DNA from: Brumimicrobium mesophilum
Lineage (GTDB): Bacteria > Bacteroidota > Bacteroidia > Flavobacteriales_D > Crocinitomicaceae
Direction of reading: 5' to 3'
Assembly: GCF_003025005.1 (NCBI RefSeq)
Contig: NZ_PVSS01000004.1
Coordinates: forward strand, 226,729 to 290,728
DNA length: 64,000 nt
Below the pieces are notes generated by a model. It had not been told where the DNA came from. It saw only the letters and a program-made list of their open reading frames with translations, and ran no database searches. The position numbers were made by a program, and so were the translations under genes. Each line of letters begins with the position of its first letter. The stretch's first letter is position 1. Shown here piece by piece: positions 48,100 to 57,629 of the stretch.

Positions 48100-48711
48100 C
48101 TACTCCTTAATTGCGCGATTCACATAGATTGTAAATGCATCAACATCATTTTTACTGATGTGCCTATTATATTTCTTTATGATTTTTTTCACCAATAGTC
48201 CATTGTATTTCACATAGTGAACAAATACAGTGAATTCATGTAGCTTTATTTCTTTTGTAATTAACTCCCTTTCACCTGAAGTTAATTCCAATAAATCCAA
48301 ATGTTTGTCTAAACTCATTTCTTTATTCATGTTGTATTCAAAATGAGCGATGTTTTTATTAAAAGGAATAGAGTCAAATATTTCTCCTAATTCATATAAA
48401 CCAAAACAAGCGTCATATCCATAGTATAGTTTTCCTGAAGAATCAAAAACTATAATTTGGGTCGTACTTTGAGGATAAGCTTTTTCTATTTTATAATTGT
48501 AAAACGCATAAGGACTTACGTTAATGCTGTCTTTATAAATTTGGGGAAGTTGATAAGAATAAGTGGTGTCACCTCCCATTTTTGACAAATAAGAATTGTA
48601 CTCATTGCTATCCTCTATTTTTGGATCTTTCTTTGAAACAAGATAAGGAATCAAGCAAGCACTAAAAGCGAATACAATTAGCGAGAACAATAAGAATTTG
48701 ATAAACTTCAT
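48100..48711 (-). CDS. Lipoprotein or signal-anchored protein of unknown function
   Basis: 203 residues. The N-terminus KFIKFLLFSLIVFAFSACLIP is a signal sequence with a lipobox-like FSAC (Cys at about 19), followed by a mostly hydrophilic region. No recognised domain. It is convergent with the AlkD-like gene with ten bases between stops and has no partner. Possibly a strain-specific envelope protein. Confidence 0.6.
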   Translation of the reverse strand: MKFIKFLLFSLIVFAFSACLIPYLVSKKDPKIEDSNEYNSYLSKMGGDTTYSYQLPQIYKDSINVSPYAFYNYKIEKAYPQSTTQIIVFDSSGKLYYGYDACFGLYELGEIFDSIPFNKNIAHFEYNMNKEMSLDKHLDLLELTSGERELITKEIKLHEFTVFVHYVKYNGLLVKKIIKKYNRHISKNDVDAFTIYVNRAIKE

Positions 48712-48977
48712 GAAAAGTTAATTTAATTTTGAACAATATATAAAAATCCTTTAATTAGAATCCTATGCTCATATATACTATCAGCATATGGAATTTACTT
48801 CTATTGTATTTTTTATACTTTATTCACAATTACATAAATAACTGTAAATTAAATATTTGACTAACAAATGAATTCAACCTTAAAAGAATCCACTTGATGT
48901 AAATACTAATATTCGCTATATTAAAAGGATATCAAAAACAAATATCAATACTAACATTCTAATAAATCTAAAACAAT

Positions 48978-49685
48978 ATGAAATCAAATAATTACATAAA
49001 AACGATTCTTCAATTATGTTTAACAGCTCTTTTAACACTTTCATTTACAACTGAAACTATTGCCCAAAAAGTTGTTCCAAAAGATGGAAAAATCGAACAT
49101 AAAGGCGGCGAACGTCCAAGTATTTATGTCAACCTTGATCCAGAACCAAAACCTCTAAAAAAGGCATGGAAATCTTATTTGAAGGACAATTATGATTTTA
49201 AAATTAAAGGGATTGGCTTTCTTAGTAATAAGGATTTGCTCTATCGTGAAGACGTAATAATTCAAAAGTTATCAACTAAGCGCATGGATTTTTATACTAA
49301 AATTGTGGAAGACGAGGTTGGATCTGAAATGACCGTTTTTGCTTCATTTGGTTATGATATTTACATAGATAAGAATGAGACACCTGAAGAATATGCAATT
49401 ATGACTAAAATGTTGAATGACTTTTTAGCTTCTTACTTACCTGATTACTATGAAAGTGAAGTTAAGGAAACTAAAAAACGTGTAAAAAAATTATCAAAAG
49501 AAGTAAAGGGGCTCAACAAAGACATTAATAAGAACAATGAGGATATTGAAGAAATGACTGAGGAAATCGAAAAACTTAGCAAAGAAGTTTCAGAAAAGGA
49601 AGCAGCCTTGGAGATTGCCAATACGAAACTTGGTGAAAGACAAGAAAAATTGAAACGAATAAATAGTAAACTTAATAGTCAATAA
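48978..49685 (+). CDS. Secreted protein with C-terminal coiled coil, unknown function
   Basis: 235 residues with a signal peptide (about 1-29, FTTETIAQ). A globular middle follows (about 40-155), then a strong coiled coil (about 160-232, KKRVKKLSKEVKGLNKDIN and EEIEKLSKEVSEKEAALEIA). I do not recognise the family. The coiled coil suggests oligomerisation or attachment to a periplasmic partner. Ends at an intrinsic terminator. Confidence 0.65.
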   Translation: MKSNNYIKTILQLCLTALLTLSFTTETIAQKVVPKDGKIEHKGGERPSIYVNLDPEPKPLKKAWKSYLKDNYDFKIKGIGFLSNKDLLYREDVIIQKLSTKRMDFYTKIVEDEVGSEMTVFASFGYDIYIDKNETPEEYAIMTKMLNDFLASYLPDYYESEVKETKKRVKKLSKEVKGLNKDINKNNEDIEEMTEEIEKLSKEVSEKEAALEIANTKLGERQEKLKRINSKLNSQ

Positions 49686-49704
49686 AAGAATAATTGCCTA
49701 GGGA

Positions 49705-49737
49705 AAGCATTCACTTGAATTGGTGGATGCTTTTTTC
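49705..49737 (+). terminator. Intrinsic terminator after the coiled-coil protein gene
   Basis: AAGCATTCA (49705-49713) pairs with TGGATGCTT (49724-49732, one G-U pair), followed by T. Confidence 0.68.
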
Positions 49738-49793
49738 ATTCTAAAATGAATGTTCTACCTTTCAATTTCTATTATTTCTTAACTTTACGGTTA

Positions 49794-50270
49794 ATGGAGA
49801 ATATTTCAAACAGAGCTTTAATCAGTCGATTATTTAGATCAGCAGAGGAACAACTAGAAGACGCCCAATACGATTCAGAAAAATGGTCCGAATGGTACCA
49901 GGTTGTACAAGATTTGACTATTCCTGAAAAAATGGTATTCATCATTGTAAAAATGAATCAATCCGTAACAAGAGGAGGATTTTCAGAGTTTTATGAAACA
50001 TCATACGGTGTTTTCGCTCCAGAAATCATTCATGTTCTAAATGAAATTAAAGCTATTGAATCAGCTAATATCGTTTCAGACTCTATGACCGTTGTAAATC
50101 CGATAGGACTTTTGGATAACGATTTTAAATCCTTTGTATTTGGAATTCAACTTTCAGAACCTCAAAGAATGAAACTTTATACTTGTGATGTAAGATATGA
50201 TCAATTGCAAGATTTGGAGAATCTAGAAGATTTACTGGGAAATTACCTTAAAGAGATGATTAAGTTATAA
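49794..50270 (+). CDS. DUF4375/DMP19-like protein
   Basis: 158 residues from ATG 49794. The motif RGGFSEFYETSYGVFAPEIIHVLNEIKA is the core of the DUF4375 domain as I know it: a helix bundle with a conserved GGF..F segment. Cytoplasmic with unknown function; DUF4375 proteins are often single and scattered. A longer reading to 49746 would start inside a promoter-like TAACTTTA (49780-49787), so the downstream ATG is preferred. Confidence 0.62.
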   Translation: MENISNRALISRLFRSAEEQLEDAQYDSEKWSEWYQVVQDLTIPEKMVFIIVKMNQSVTRGGFSEFYETSYGVFAPEIIHVLNEIKAIESANIVSDSMTVVNPIGLLDNDFKSFVFGIQLSEPQRMKLYTCDVRYDQLQDLENLEDLLGNYLKEMIKL

Positions 50271-50401
50271 AAAAAGTGAAGAGAAATATTTTTTTGCCAT
50301 ATTATGTGCATATTTAGGTGAGAAATTCAATATGAACCAAGTTGCGAGAATAAATTAACGCTTGCAATTAGTATTTGATAAATTTAAATAAAATCATAAT
50401 T

Positions 50402-50566
50402 ATGAGAAAAGTATTAGTTATATCACTATTGGTTATCGTAGCAATTATCATTGCAGTCTTGACATTTATAGTTGGGGCAATCAAATTTTTTATAGGAGGA
50501 ATTTCATTAGCCGCTTTAATCGTTATTCTGCTTATCGTTTGGTTGGCTTGGAAAATTAAGGATTAA
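50402..50566 (+). CDS. Small membrane protein
   Basis: 54 residues from ATG 50402: two hydrophobic helices (about 4-27 and 30-50) with a short basic N-terminus and a charged end (WKIKD). A hydrophobic glycine pair (VGAIKFFIGGIS) divides them. No family recognised, but size, charge and hydrophobicity fit a real small integral membrane protein. Followed by a weak hairpin. Confidence 0.55.
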   Translation: MRKVLVISLLVIVAIIIAVLTFIVGAIKFFIGGISLAALIVILLIVWLAWKIKD

Positions 50567-50570
50567 ATTA

Positions 50571-50592
50571 AGTAGGATACAAATCCTACTTT
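50571..50592 (+). terminator. Weak hairpin after the small membrane protein gene
   Basis: AGTAGGAT (50571-50578) pairs with ATCCTACT (50583-50590) with a four-base loop. Only TT follows, so the terminator is weak. Confidence 0.5.
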
Positions 50593-50761
50593 CAGGGATT
50601 AATCAGTATTTTATTGACTCAGTAATTACTTTTGGCAACCCAGTATAAGACTAACAATACACATTAATAACAATTTAGTATTTTTTAAGACATCCAGATA
50701 TAACATAACCAATTTTGGGTTGTACATTAGTGCCCACTAAAAAAATCTTAGTTTCATTTAT

Positions 50762-51688
50762 ATGGATATTAATAAAGACTACACCAATCAAACTATTCAA
50801 CTTCAACCTGATTACGAAGGAGAGGTTATAGCAACACTTATTGCATCAAAAGCCAATCAAGGAAATCGAAAAAGCGTACTATATCTCCATGGATATGTTG
50901 ATTATTTCTTTCAAGCACATGTAGGAAAAAAATTTATCGAAAACGATTTTGATTTTTATGCACTAGATTTACGAAAATATGGTCGTTCACTTATGGATCA
51001 TCAACATCCAAATTACTGTAAAAATATTGAAGAATATTTTGAAGAAATCACAATTGCGATTCGACAAATACATTCTGATAGTAATGGTGAGGTTTATGTG
51101 CTAGGTCACTCAACTGGTGGTTTAATTGCAGCCAACTATATGAATTTTGGAGAAGAGAAAGACCTAATTAAAGCGCTAATCTTAAATTCACCATTTTTGG
51201 ATTTTAACCAATCAGACCTAACTCAATCTCTTGTTTATTTAGCATCACTTCCAGTTGCGGGACTATCTAAATATGCAAAAGTGAATGGTGCCTTATCTCC
51301 CGCTTATGTAAAGAGTATTCATAAAGATTTTCATGGTGAATGGGATTTTGATTTAAAGTTGAAACCTGTTAAAGGATTCCCAACCTACTATAAATGGATA
51401 TTAGCAATGCGTTCTGCCCAAAGAAAATTGAGCAATTCAAATATTAGAGTTCCTATTTTAGTGATGCATTCACACACTTCAGAAAAAATGTCTAAATTCT
51501 CAGAAAAAGCGATGAAGCAAGATATTGTTTTAAATGTAATGGATATTAAAAGAGAAGGCATGAAATTAGGACAAGAAGTAACTTTATCTAAGATAGACAA
51601 TGGTATGCATGACTTATTTTTATCAACAGAAAAAGCTAGAAAAAACGCCTTTTTTAAAATGTTTGATTGGTTAAAGAATTTGAAATAA
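50762..51688 (+). CDS. Alpha/beta hydrolase (serine lipase/esterase-like)
   Basis: 308 residues. Nucleophile elbow GHSTGG (about 118-123, Ser), the oxyanion segment LYLHGYVDYF (about 38-47), and a C-terminal His region (IDNGMHDLFLS, about 276-286). LHGYVD resembles the monoacylglycerol-lipase subgroup. Cytoplasmic, no signal peptide. Probably hydrolyses a lipid ester, but the substrate is not determined. Confidence 0.87.
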   Translation: MDINKDYTNQTIQLQPDYEGEVIATLIASKANQGNRKSVLYLHGYVDYFFQAHVGKKFIENDFDFYALDLRKYGRSLMDHQHPNYCKNIEEYFEEITIAIRQIHSDSNGEVYVLGHSTGGLIAANYMNFGEEKDLIKALILNSPFLDFNQSDLTQSLVYLASLPVAGLSKYAKVNGALSPAYVKSIHKDFHGEWDFDLKLKPVKGFPTYYKWILAMRSAQRKLSNSNIRVPILVMHSHTSEKMSKFSEKAMKQDIVLNVMDIKREGMKLGQEVTLSKIDNGMHDLFLSTEKARKNAFFKMFDWLKNLK

Positions 51689-51756
51689 TTTCAATGAAAC
51701 AATTGTTACGCACAAGTAAATTTGAGATTGGTAAGTTTATACTTTAAAACAAAAAG

Positions 51757-52014
51757 ATGAAAGAAAGACTTCTTACCAATTGGACAATTCTACGGGTAAT
51801 TTATTTAGTGCTAGGAACTATGGTAATTGTCCAAACAGCAATGAGCCGTGAATGGATTGGTGTCCTTTTTGGAGCATATTTCGTCTCCATGGGACTTTTT
51901 GCTTTTGGTTGTGCATCGGGAAATTGTTCTGGGGGAAATTGCTCGACTGATTCTAAACAAAATCACAACAACAAAACGGAAGACATCACTTTTGAGGAAG
52001 TCAAGGTTAAATAA
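51757..52014 (+). CDS. Small two-helix membrane protein with cysteine-rich segment (DUF2892/YgaP-like)
   Basis: 85 residues. Two hydrophobic helices (about 10-27 and 33-52) form a DUF2892-type hairpin. The second ends in a cysteine-rich GCASGNCSGGNCS followed by a Gln/Asn-rich tail. DUF2892 domains often sit on rhodanese proteins; here it stands alone. The four spaced Cys suggest metal binding or a thiol relay, but that is inference. Confidence 0.62.
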   Translation: MKERLLTNWTILRVIYLVLGTMVIVQTAMSREWIGVLFGAYFVSMGLFAFGCASGNCSGGNCSTDSKQNHNNKTEDITFEEVKVK

Positions 52015-52092
52015 GATATTGATTTCAAAGGAAAATCTAAATTATTGATTACACTCCACTGTCTTTGTCTACCAATATCAACAATTTCTCCA

Positions 52093-55000
52093 CTAATTCT
52101 TAATTACTACTCTATGCTGAACTCGTTCTCCTTCAGATTCCAGAATTAGAATATAAACTCCAGAATTGTAATCTAAATTAAGATTTATCATTTCTGACTG
52201 AGAATATTCTCGCGCTATGAGTACCCTCCCATTCACATCCACAAATTGCAAATCAATAGTTTTGAAATTACTTCCAAGATCGATAGTCAAAGCATTGCTT
52301 GTTGGATTTGGATAAACCGAAATCTTAGAAAGTAAGTAGCTTTCAATTTCACTGGTCAAAAATAAATCATAACACGCGGAGGTATCTATGCATAATCCCG
52401 ATTCAATTTCAACAGCAAACAGTCCTGATGTTTGCGTAGTAAAAGTTTGATTTACTGCTCCTGCAACCGGTTGAAGTGTTTGACAATTAAACCACTGATA
52501 ATTTGCACCTACTGCATTTGCAAATAGCGTTGAATCATTCAATGTAGTTACTCCGGTATCAACACTCTGAATAGTAAGATCTAAAATAATCGTAGAATCA
52601 CAGCCAAATGAGTTTGTTAGATTCTGGTAATATATTCCTGAACTGTTATAATTAACTCCATCCGACCAGGTATAATTATCACAAACTGTAACATTTTCAA
52701 TAGTACTATCACCAGTAATGATTGTCAAGTCTAAGGTTACAATAGAGTCACAACCCATAGAATTTGTCAGGTAATTATAATATGTCCCAGAATTAGTATA
52801 AGTAATTCCATTTGACCAAGTCAAGCTATCACATTCTATTAAAGTTTCCGTAGCGGAATCCGGTAATAGAATTGTTAAGTTAAGTGTGAGTAAAGAGTCA
52901 CAACCTCTATAATTAGAAATTGTATCATTAAAAACACCTGAAGAAGTATAGGTATTCCCATGCCATTGATAGCTTTCGCAAGCAGTTATCGTTTCACTTG
53001 CAGATGTTGAGGTACAAACACTGTATCTCGCAAGGAAGAATTCTGAACCATTTCTTACTTTCAACACTTTTTCTGCTTCTCTTGGAACAAAATCAGCATC
53101 ATAATAAATCTCTCCTGAAATAACAATATTTCCTTTATTATCATACCGGACAAGATTAAAACTAGAAAATCCATAAATTGAAATATCAGAAGATTCTTCC
53201 ATATTTACTACCCATTTTAAAGTTCCCAAAGAATCATAAACAACAGTATATACCGCACCTATACCATTACTTATAGAGTACGAAGAAACTAACGCAACCG
53301 TGTCTGGTGAAGGGTCCACATCCATAAAATCCGGGAATTCTGAAGCAAACCATCCAGTAAAGAAGACACCGGTAAAAACAATGTTTTCTTCGTCATTAAT
53401 GTCTATACCTCTTGGAATAGAAAATGCTCCCTCATGATCAATAACCCAATCTAAGGCACCATCCAAAGACTTATATCTCGCAATGAATGTTGTACCACCA
53501 TTTAATACAGTTGTATTGGAGGCACCTGGAACTGGATCGAAATCACAAGAACCTGAATAGGATCCTGTCAAATATACATGGTTAGCGCCAACGACCAAAG
53601 ATCTCCCTCGGTTTTCACCAGCATCACCTAATGCAAATCCCCATTGTAAATTTCCCGACGAATTATATTTAACGAGTAAGATATTAGAATTTGTAGTTGA
53701 ATTTAATATAAACGAAGTTGATGATGGGTCAATATCAATATCTTGTTCAAAAGATCCTGTAATAAATATATCGTCATTATTATTCACGGCAATATCAAAA
53801 TAACCTTCTTCTAGAATACCAAAATCTTTAACCCATAGAAGACTCCCATTTGAGTCATACTTAACTATAAATGATTTTCTCCAAGACCCATAAGTAGCGG
53901 CAGGAGAAGTTAGAATATGTTGTGATGCGGAAGGATCAAAATCGACACTACCTTTATAATAGCCAAAAACCAAAATATTATCAGAACTATCCACAACTAT
54001 TTTTTGGGGAGAAACGGAACTTGTACTGGTCATATTTTCTAATGGGAATCCCCACAAATAATTACCATTGGAATCATATTTAGCTACCAATCCAGAGGAT
54101 GCGCTTTGACTAGAGAGTATTGCCACTGAAGGAGATGGATCAAGATCAGTTACTCCAATACTTGTAGCAGCAATATAGCTATTTCCGCTACTATCAACTG
54201 CTATTCCTCCGTTTAACATTATAGAATCTAAAGTAAAACCCCATTTATAGTTTGCCAAAGAATCATATTTTACAAAAAAGCAACCTTTCTTAAAAAGTTG
54301 ATTGTTTGAAGTAGGATCAAAATCTGAAACACCTTCCAAATAACCTCTAACAATAGTACTTCCTTCAAAATCTGTTACAATATTTGTTGCATAATCATCA
54401 AGCTCATGAGTGTTGGCAATTGAAAATGAAAAACGTCCTATTCTAGCACCATTTTGAAAATCACCATTAACGGAGTAATTAGCCATGAAACTTAAGCGAC
54501 CACCAGCAAATACCGAAGATGCATAAACATAATGGGTATTTGACGAGGGATCCAAATCAGCCAGACCTTCATAAAAAGATGTTATTATTGGCTCTTCTAA
54601 TGCGTTCACAGTGACATTTGCCGTTATAATTTCATCATCACATTCTATTACTTTTGCAAACAATGCTCCTCCGCTAGCGCTGTTTTTACATAGAAAACCA
54701 TTAAATTTGTACGGGCTTAAAAAGTTTCTAATTCGTCCCACAGTATAAATATCATCAACACTGTTAAAAGCAAATTTAGTGACCTGATAATAATCCGTTC
54801 CAACCTTATCCACACTTATTAGAGCAGAGGTAGTATCGTACAAAGCAACATAAGACCCTTGAGATGTAGTTCCATTTATAAAAGCTGATCCTGCACCAAA
54901 GTCAAAATCGAAAGATTGAGTATTGTCATTAGTATAAACACCAACTACTCCAATTTGATTTTGAGAGTTAATCTTAATGTCTCTCATTCGAACATAACCA

Positions 55001-55947
55001 CCTACATCTTGGTATAAATTTCCCCAGACAAAACTACCTGTACTATCATATTTTGCAATTGTATTTGCACCATCTAAGGCTAAATAATAAGATTGCGAAA
55101 AAAGTGGTCCTTGAACAACTTCAAAAACATTATTCGATGGATCAATATCTACTGTGTCTTCTAATTCAGAAAGAACATAAATACCTCCAACTGAATCAGA
55201 TTCAACGGCATAGCCATTATCATCTCCGGATCCGCCATAGGAAAAAGCCCATTCATATTCACCATTTTTATCATATTGTACAAGAAATGCATCTTTACTG
55301 GCAATCCAACTTGTTGAAATTGTATCTGATTGTGTTAAATTACTAAAATAAGCTTGGTGTCGAAAATCACCTGTTACCACAATTTTTCCTTGTGCAGTAA
55401 CTCCAATATCTGTTGGTTTCAGAATTGAGTTGCATTCAATACGTTTAATCCATTCATACTCGCCAATGCCATTAAATTTCAAAATGAATCCATTGACATT
55501 TGAATTACCATTTGCGGCTGTAGATTTTATATAAGCTCCATGAACGACTGGGTCATAATTAAAATAACCATGAAACCAACCCGTTAAAAATATATTTCCA
55601 GTGTTATCAAAATCAATTGCAGTAACTTCACATGCTTGACCTCCAAAATCTTTAGCCCAAAGAAAATCTCCTAAAGCATCATATTTAGCAATAAAAAGAC
55701 TACCCAAATGACCATGACCATTGGCAGTAAGTACTTCAGAGTTACCACTAGGATCAATGTCTGCTCTAAATCTAAAAGTCCCGTAAATAAATGTTTCTCC
55801 TTGATCATTAGATTCTTGACCATAAACTTCAACACCAGAACTACTAATGGATGTGTCTTGTGCGACAAGTGCCCAGTCTAAACCATAGGTTTGAGCGGAA
55901 ATCGTGTTCAACAACACTGAAAAAAGTAATAAGAGTAGATATTTCAT
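52093..55947 (-). CDS. Large T9SS-secreted beta-propeller-like repeat protein
   Basis: 1284 residues from ATG 55947 (signal peptide MKYLLLLLFSVLLNTISAQ). A longer reading to 56016 would begin upstream of the -7 element at 55974-55981. The bulk (about 30-1000) is built from about a dozen repeats, most carrying a D-x-D-P-S motif followed by KYD..G...W (for example DIDPSGNSE, VDIDPSNN, SVDFDPSASQ). These are SBBP-like blades. Then come three copies of a CDS-containing module (GCDSLLTLNLTI, GCDSIVTLDLTI, GCDSTIILDLTI). The C-terminus is a T9SS sorting domain (SVYPNPTSNALTI to the terminal HRVVIKN). Surface or extracellular; the role is unknown. Confidence 0.87.
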   Translation of the reverse strand: MKYLLLLLFSVLLNTISAQTYGLDWALVAQDTSISSSGVEVYGQESNDQGETFIYGTFRFRADIDPSGNSEVLTANGHGHLGSLFIAKYDALGDFLWAKDFGGQACEVTAIDFDNTGNIFLTGWFHGYFNYDPVVHGAYIKSTAANGNSNVNGFILKFNGIGEYEWIKRIECNSILKPTDIGVTAQGKIVVTGDFRHQAYFSNLTQSDTISTSWIASKDAFLVQYDKNGEYEWAFSYGGSGDDNGYAVESDSVGGIYVLSELEDTVDIDPSNNVFEVVQGPLFSQSYYLALDGANTIAKYDSTGSFVWGNLYQDVGGYVRMRDIKINSQNQIGVVGVYTNDNTQSFDFDFGAGSAFINGTTSQGSYVALYDTTSALISVDKVGTDYYQVTKFAFNSVDDIYTVGRIRNFLSPYKFNGFLCKNSASGGALFAKVIECDDEIITANVTVNALEEPIITSFYEGLADLDPSSNTHYVYASSVFAGGRLSFMANYSVNGDFQNGARIGRFSFSIANTHELDDYATNIVTDFEGSTIVRGYLEGVSDFDPTSNNQLFKKGCFFVKYDSLANYKWGFTLDSIMLNGGIAVDSSGNSYIAATSIGVTDLDPSPSVAILSSQSASSGLVAKYDSNGNYLWGFPLENMTSTSSVSPQKIVVDSSDNILVFGYYKGSVDFDPSASQHILTSPAATYGSWRKSFIVKYDSNGSLLWVKDFGILEEGYFDIAVNNNDDIFITGSFEQDIDIDPSSTSFILNSTTNSNILLVKYNSSGNLQWGFALGDAGENRGRSLVVGANHVYLTGSYSGSCDFDPVPGASNTTVLNGGTTFIARYKSLDGALDWVIDHEGAFSIPRGIDINDEENIVFTGVFFTGWFASEFPDFMDVDPSPDTVALVSSYSISNGIGAVYTVVYDSLGTLKWVVNMEESSDISIYGFSSFNLVRYDNKGNIVISGEIYYDADFVPREAEKVLKVRNGSEFFLARYSVCTSTSASETITACESYQWHGNTYTSSGVFNDTISNYRGCDSLLTLNLTILLPDSATETLIECDSLTWSNGITYTNSGTYYNYLTNSMGCDSIVTLDLTIITGDSTIENVTVCDNYTWSDGVNYNSSGIYYQNLTNSFGCDSTIILDLTIQSVDTGVTTLNDSTLFANAVGANYQWFNCQTLQPVAGAVNQTFTTQTSGLFAVEIESGLCIDTSACYDLFLTSEIESYLLSKISVYPNPTSNALTIDLGSNFKTIDLQFVDVNGRVLIAREYSQSEMINLNLDYNSGVYILILESEGERVQHRVVIKN

Positions 55948-55973
55948 AAGTAAATATTTGAGCTTAGAAGCAA

Positions 55974-55981
55974 CAAAAATA
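55974..55981 (-). promoter_or_regulatory. -7 element of the large T9SS gene
   Basis: Minus-strand TATTTTTG, 27 bases before the ATG at 55947, the same octamer and distance as for the other T9SS gene. Confidence 0.5.
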
Positions 55982-56163
55982 AAGTAAATCTTCATTCTTA
56001 AATTATTTTGCACCAAAAGTTAGTTTATAATTGAGTGTTTGATTCAAAACAAATTTCGTAAATTGACCTTAAGCTTAATTCAAAATAAACTAACTTGGCA
56101 CCGTAAATGGTATATTCAATTTGAATTTATTTACAACTTTAAAAAAAAAGAACTTTGTTTTCA

Positions 56164-56676
56164 ATGAAAAGCATTCTCACATTTATATTCTTCAGTTTAT
56201 TAATATCCTCATGCGCTGCTCAAAAAGTGCAAAGCGGTGCCTACAACACCATGTTGAAATCTGTACTCAAAAATGATGTTCCAGAGCTCACCGTTCAACA
56301 AGCTGACAGCATTAAGCAAGTAAATCCGAATGTTGTTTTCATTGATACACGTGAGAAAAGAGAATATGAAGTAAGTCACCTCAAAAACGCTGTTTGGGTT
56401 GGATATGATGACTTCGACTTAGCTAGAGTTCAAGAAATAGATGAAAACACTAAAATTATTGCCTACTGCTCTGTAGGAGCCAGAAGTGAAAATATAACTC
56501 GACAATTAATTGAAGCAGGATACACCGACGTTAGCAACATGTACGGAAGTATTTTCGAATGGGTGAACGAAGGCAAACCAGTTTATAACCTCGAAGGAGA
56601 AGAAACGATGAGGGTTCACGCCTACTCTAAAAGTTGGGGCGTTTGGTTAAAGAAAGGCGAAAAGGTTTATGATTAG
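56164..56676 (+). CDS. Rhodanese-domain lipoprotein
   Basis: 170 residues from ATG 56164 (a TTG nine bases earlier overlaps a promoter-like ACTTTG and adds only three residues). A lipoprotein signal ends ISSCAAQ (Cys at about 17). The rhodanese domain (about 45-140) has the substrate-loop Cys in AYCSVGARS and the family opening VVFIDTREKREYEVSHL. It probably handles sulfane sulfur or thiols in the periplasm. A second, 5'-truncated copy lies at 57630-57818. Confidence 0.87.
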   Translation: MKSILTFIFFSLLISSCAAQKVQSGAYNTMLKSVLKNDVPELTVQQADSIKQVNPNVVFIDTREKREYEVSHLKNAVWVGYDDFDLARVQEIDENTKIIAYCSVGARSENITRQLIEAGYTDVSNMYGSIFEWVNEGKPVYNLEGEETMRVHAYSKSWGVWLKKGEKVYD

Positions 56677-56740
56677 AGAAATTTTCTAGTCTTATTTACA
56701 ACTAATTAGATCGTAATTATTCTCTTTTTTACAGTACAGC

Positions 56741-56789
56741 CTATTTATAGCGTTGCCGCGAGCTTTTAGCTCGTGGTCGTTATAAATAG
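56741..56789. repeat. REP-like palindrome, left of the transposase gene
   Basis: CTATTTATA (56741-56749) pairs with TATAAATAG (56781-56789), and inside it CGAGC (56759-56763) pairs with GCTCG (56769-56773). The inner core matches the right-hand copy at 57483-57525. It lies just downstream of the intact rhodanese gene. Confidence 0.75.
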
Positions 56790-56825
56790 AATTACGAAGC
56801 GATAATCTCCTTTATTAGTAGCGAT

Positions 56826-57389
56826 CTATAAAAGTAACTGTACAACCACTACTCCATTAACCAAGCCTTCTTCACCACAATAATCTAACGCACTGCTATA
56901 TAAATAATCCTCTGCGTTGGTTACCATTCCTTTTTTCAAAGGATTATTGTGAATATAATTAATCTTTTGGGTTATTACCTTATTACTCCAAAGTTCAATT
57001 GGCATATTATCTTGTTGCCAAAATTGAAAATTCTTGACATTTGATCGATATTCTCCATGACGTCTAAAAGTTTCCATGAACAGTTTTCTGTTTTTCTCTT
57101 CATAATTTTCGTTTATCAACTTAACGATTTGCTTACTAGTATGCGTTTTAAATTCTCCAAGCAATCTCCCAGGAGTTATTTCAGTCGTGCTCCGGAACAC
57201 CAAATGAACATGAGTAGGCATGATAACCCAAGCGTAAATTTCCATTCCTTTCTCTCTTTGACAATAGTTTAAATTATCAACTAGAATATTTTTGTATTTA
57301 TCTTGATCGAAAACATTCAACCATTCTACAACAGCAAAGCTTACAAAATACGGTGCATTTGGATTGTGGAATCTATAATTTCTACTCAT
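56826..57389 (-). mobile_element. REP-associated tyrosine transposase (RAYT, IS200/Y1 type)
   Basis: 187 residues. The Y1/HUH motif is PTHVHLVF (about 57-64) and the catalytic Tyr is in INYIHNNPLKKG (about 143-154), which is the RAYT signature. Other family traits are WVIMPTHVH and NKVITQKINY. RAYTs are single-copy, domesticated IS200-like transposases that spread REP palindromes. Here REP-like hairpins flank it on both sides, and a half copy lies further right. The gene is intact. Confidence 0.9.
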
Positions 57390-57482
57390 GTGATTTAGCT
57401 TGGTAAATATAAGATAGTGAAATAGTTGGGATTTATATAAATTGTTTTTAAAAAATCTTTAGCCTTTCGAAATAAGTTAATA

Positions 57483-57525
57483 TATACCAAGACCACGAGC
57501 TACAAGCTCGCGGTAGCTTGGTATA
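57483..57525. repeat. REP-like palindrome, right of the transposase gene
   Basis: TATACCAAG (57483-57491) pairs with CTTGGTATA (57517-57525). Inside, ACC-a-CGAGC pairs with GCTCG-c-GGT. Its inner core is the same as that of the left copy, with a different outer stem. Confidence 0.72.
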
Positions 57526-57603
57526 AATTAACTTTAACTAAACTGTAGAAATAACTTTTGGGTAAAAAAAATTATAAAGTACTAATAGTTAAAACAGTAA
57601 TAT

Positions 57604-57627
57604 TATTTATTGCGCTGCCGCGAGCTT
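57604..57627 (+). repeat. Half REP, direct repeat of the left palindrome's 5' arm
   Basis: TATTTATTGCGCTGCCGCGAGCTT matches 56742-56765 at 22 of 24 positions, in the same orientation. It has no closing arm and abuts the truncated rhodanese sequence. Confidence 0.7.
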
Positions 57628-57629
57628 GC

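Noticed and set aside
55053..55346. 97-residue frame antisense to the large T9SS gene
   Set aside because: It lies wholly inside a confident gene on the other strand and has an odd composition rich in Leu, His and Gln typical of a shadow frame.
52093..55947. CRISPR or DNA-level direct-repeat array in the large T9SS gene
   Set aside because: Repetition is at the protein level with variable spacing and diverged codons; there are no equal-length spacers.
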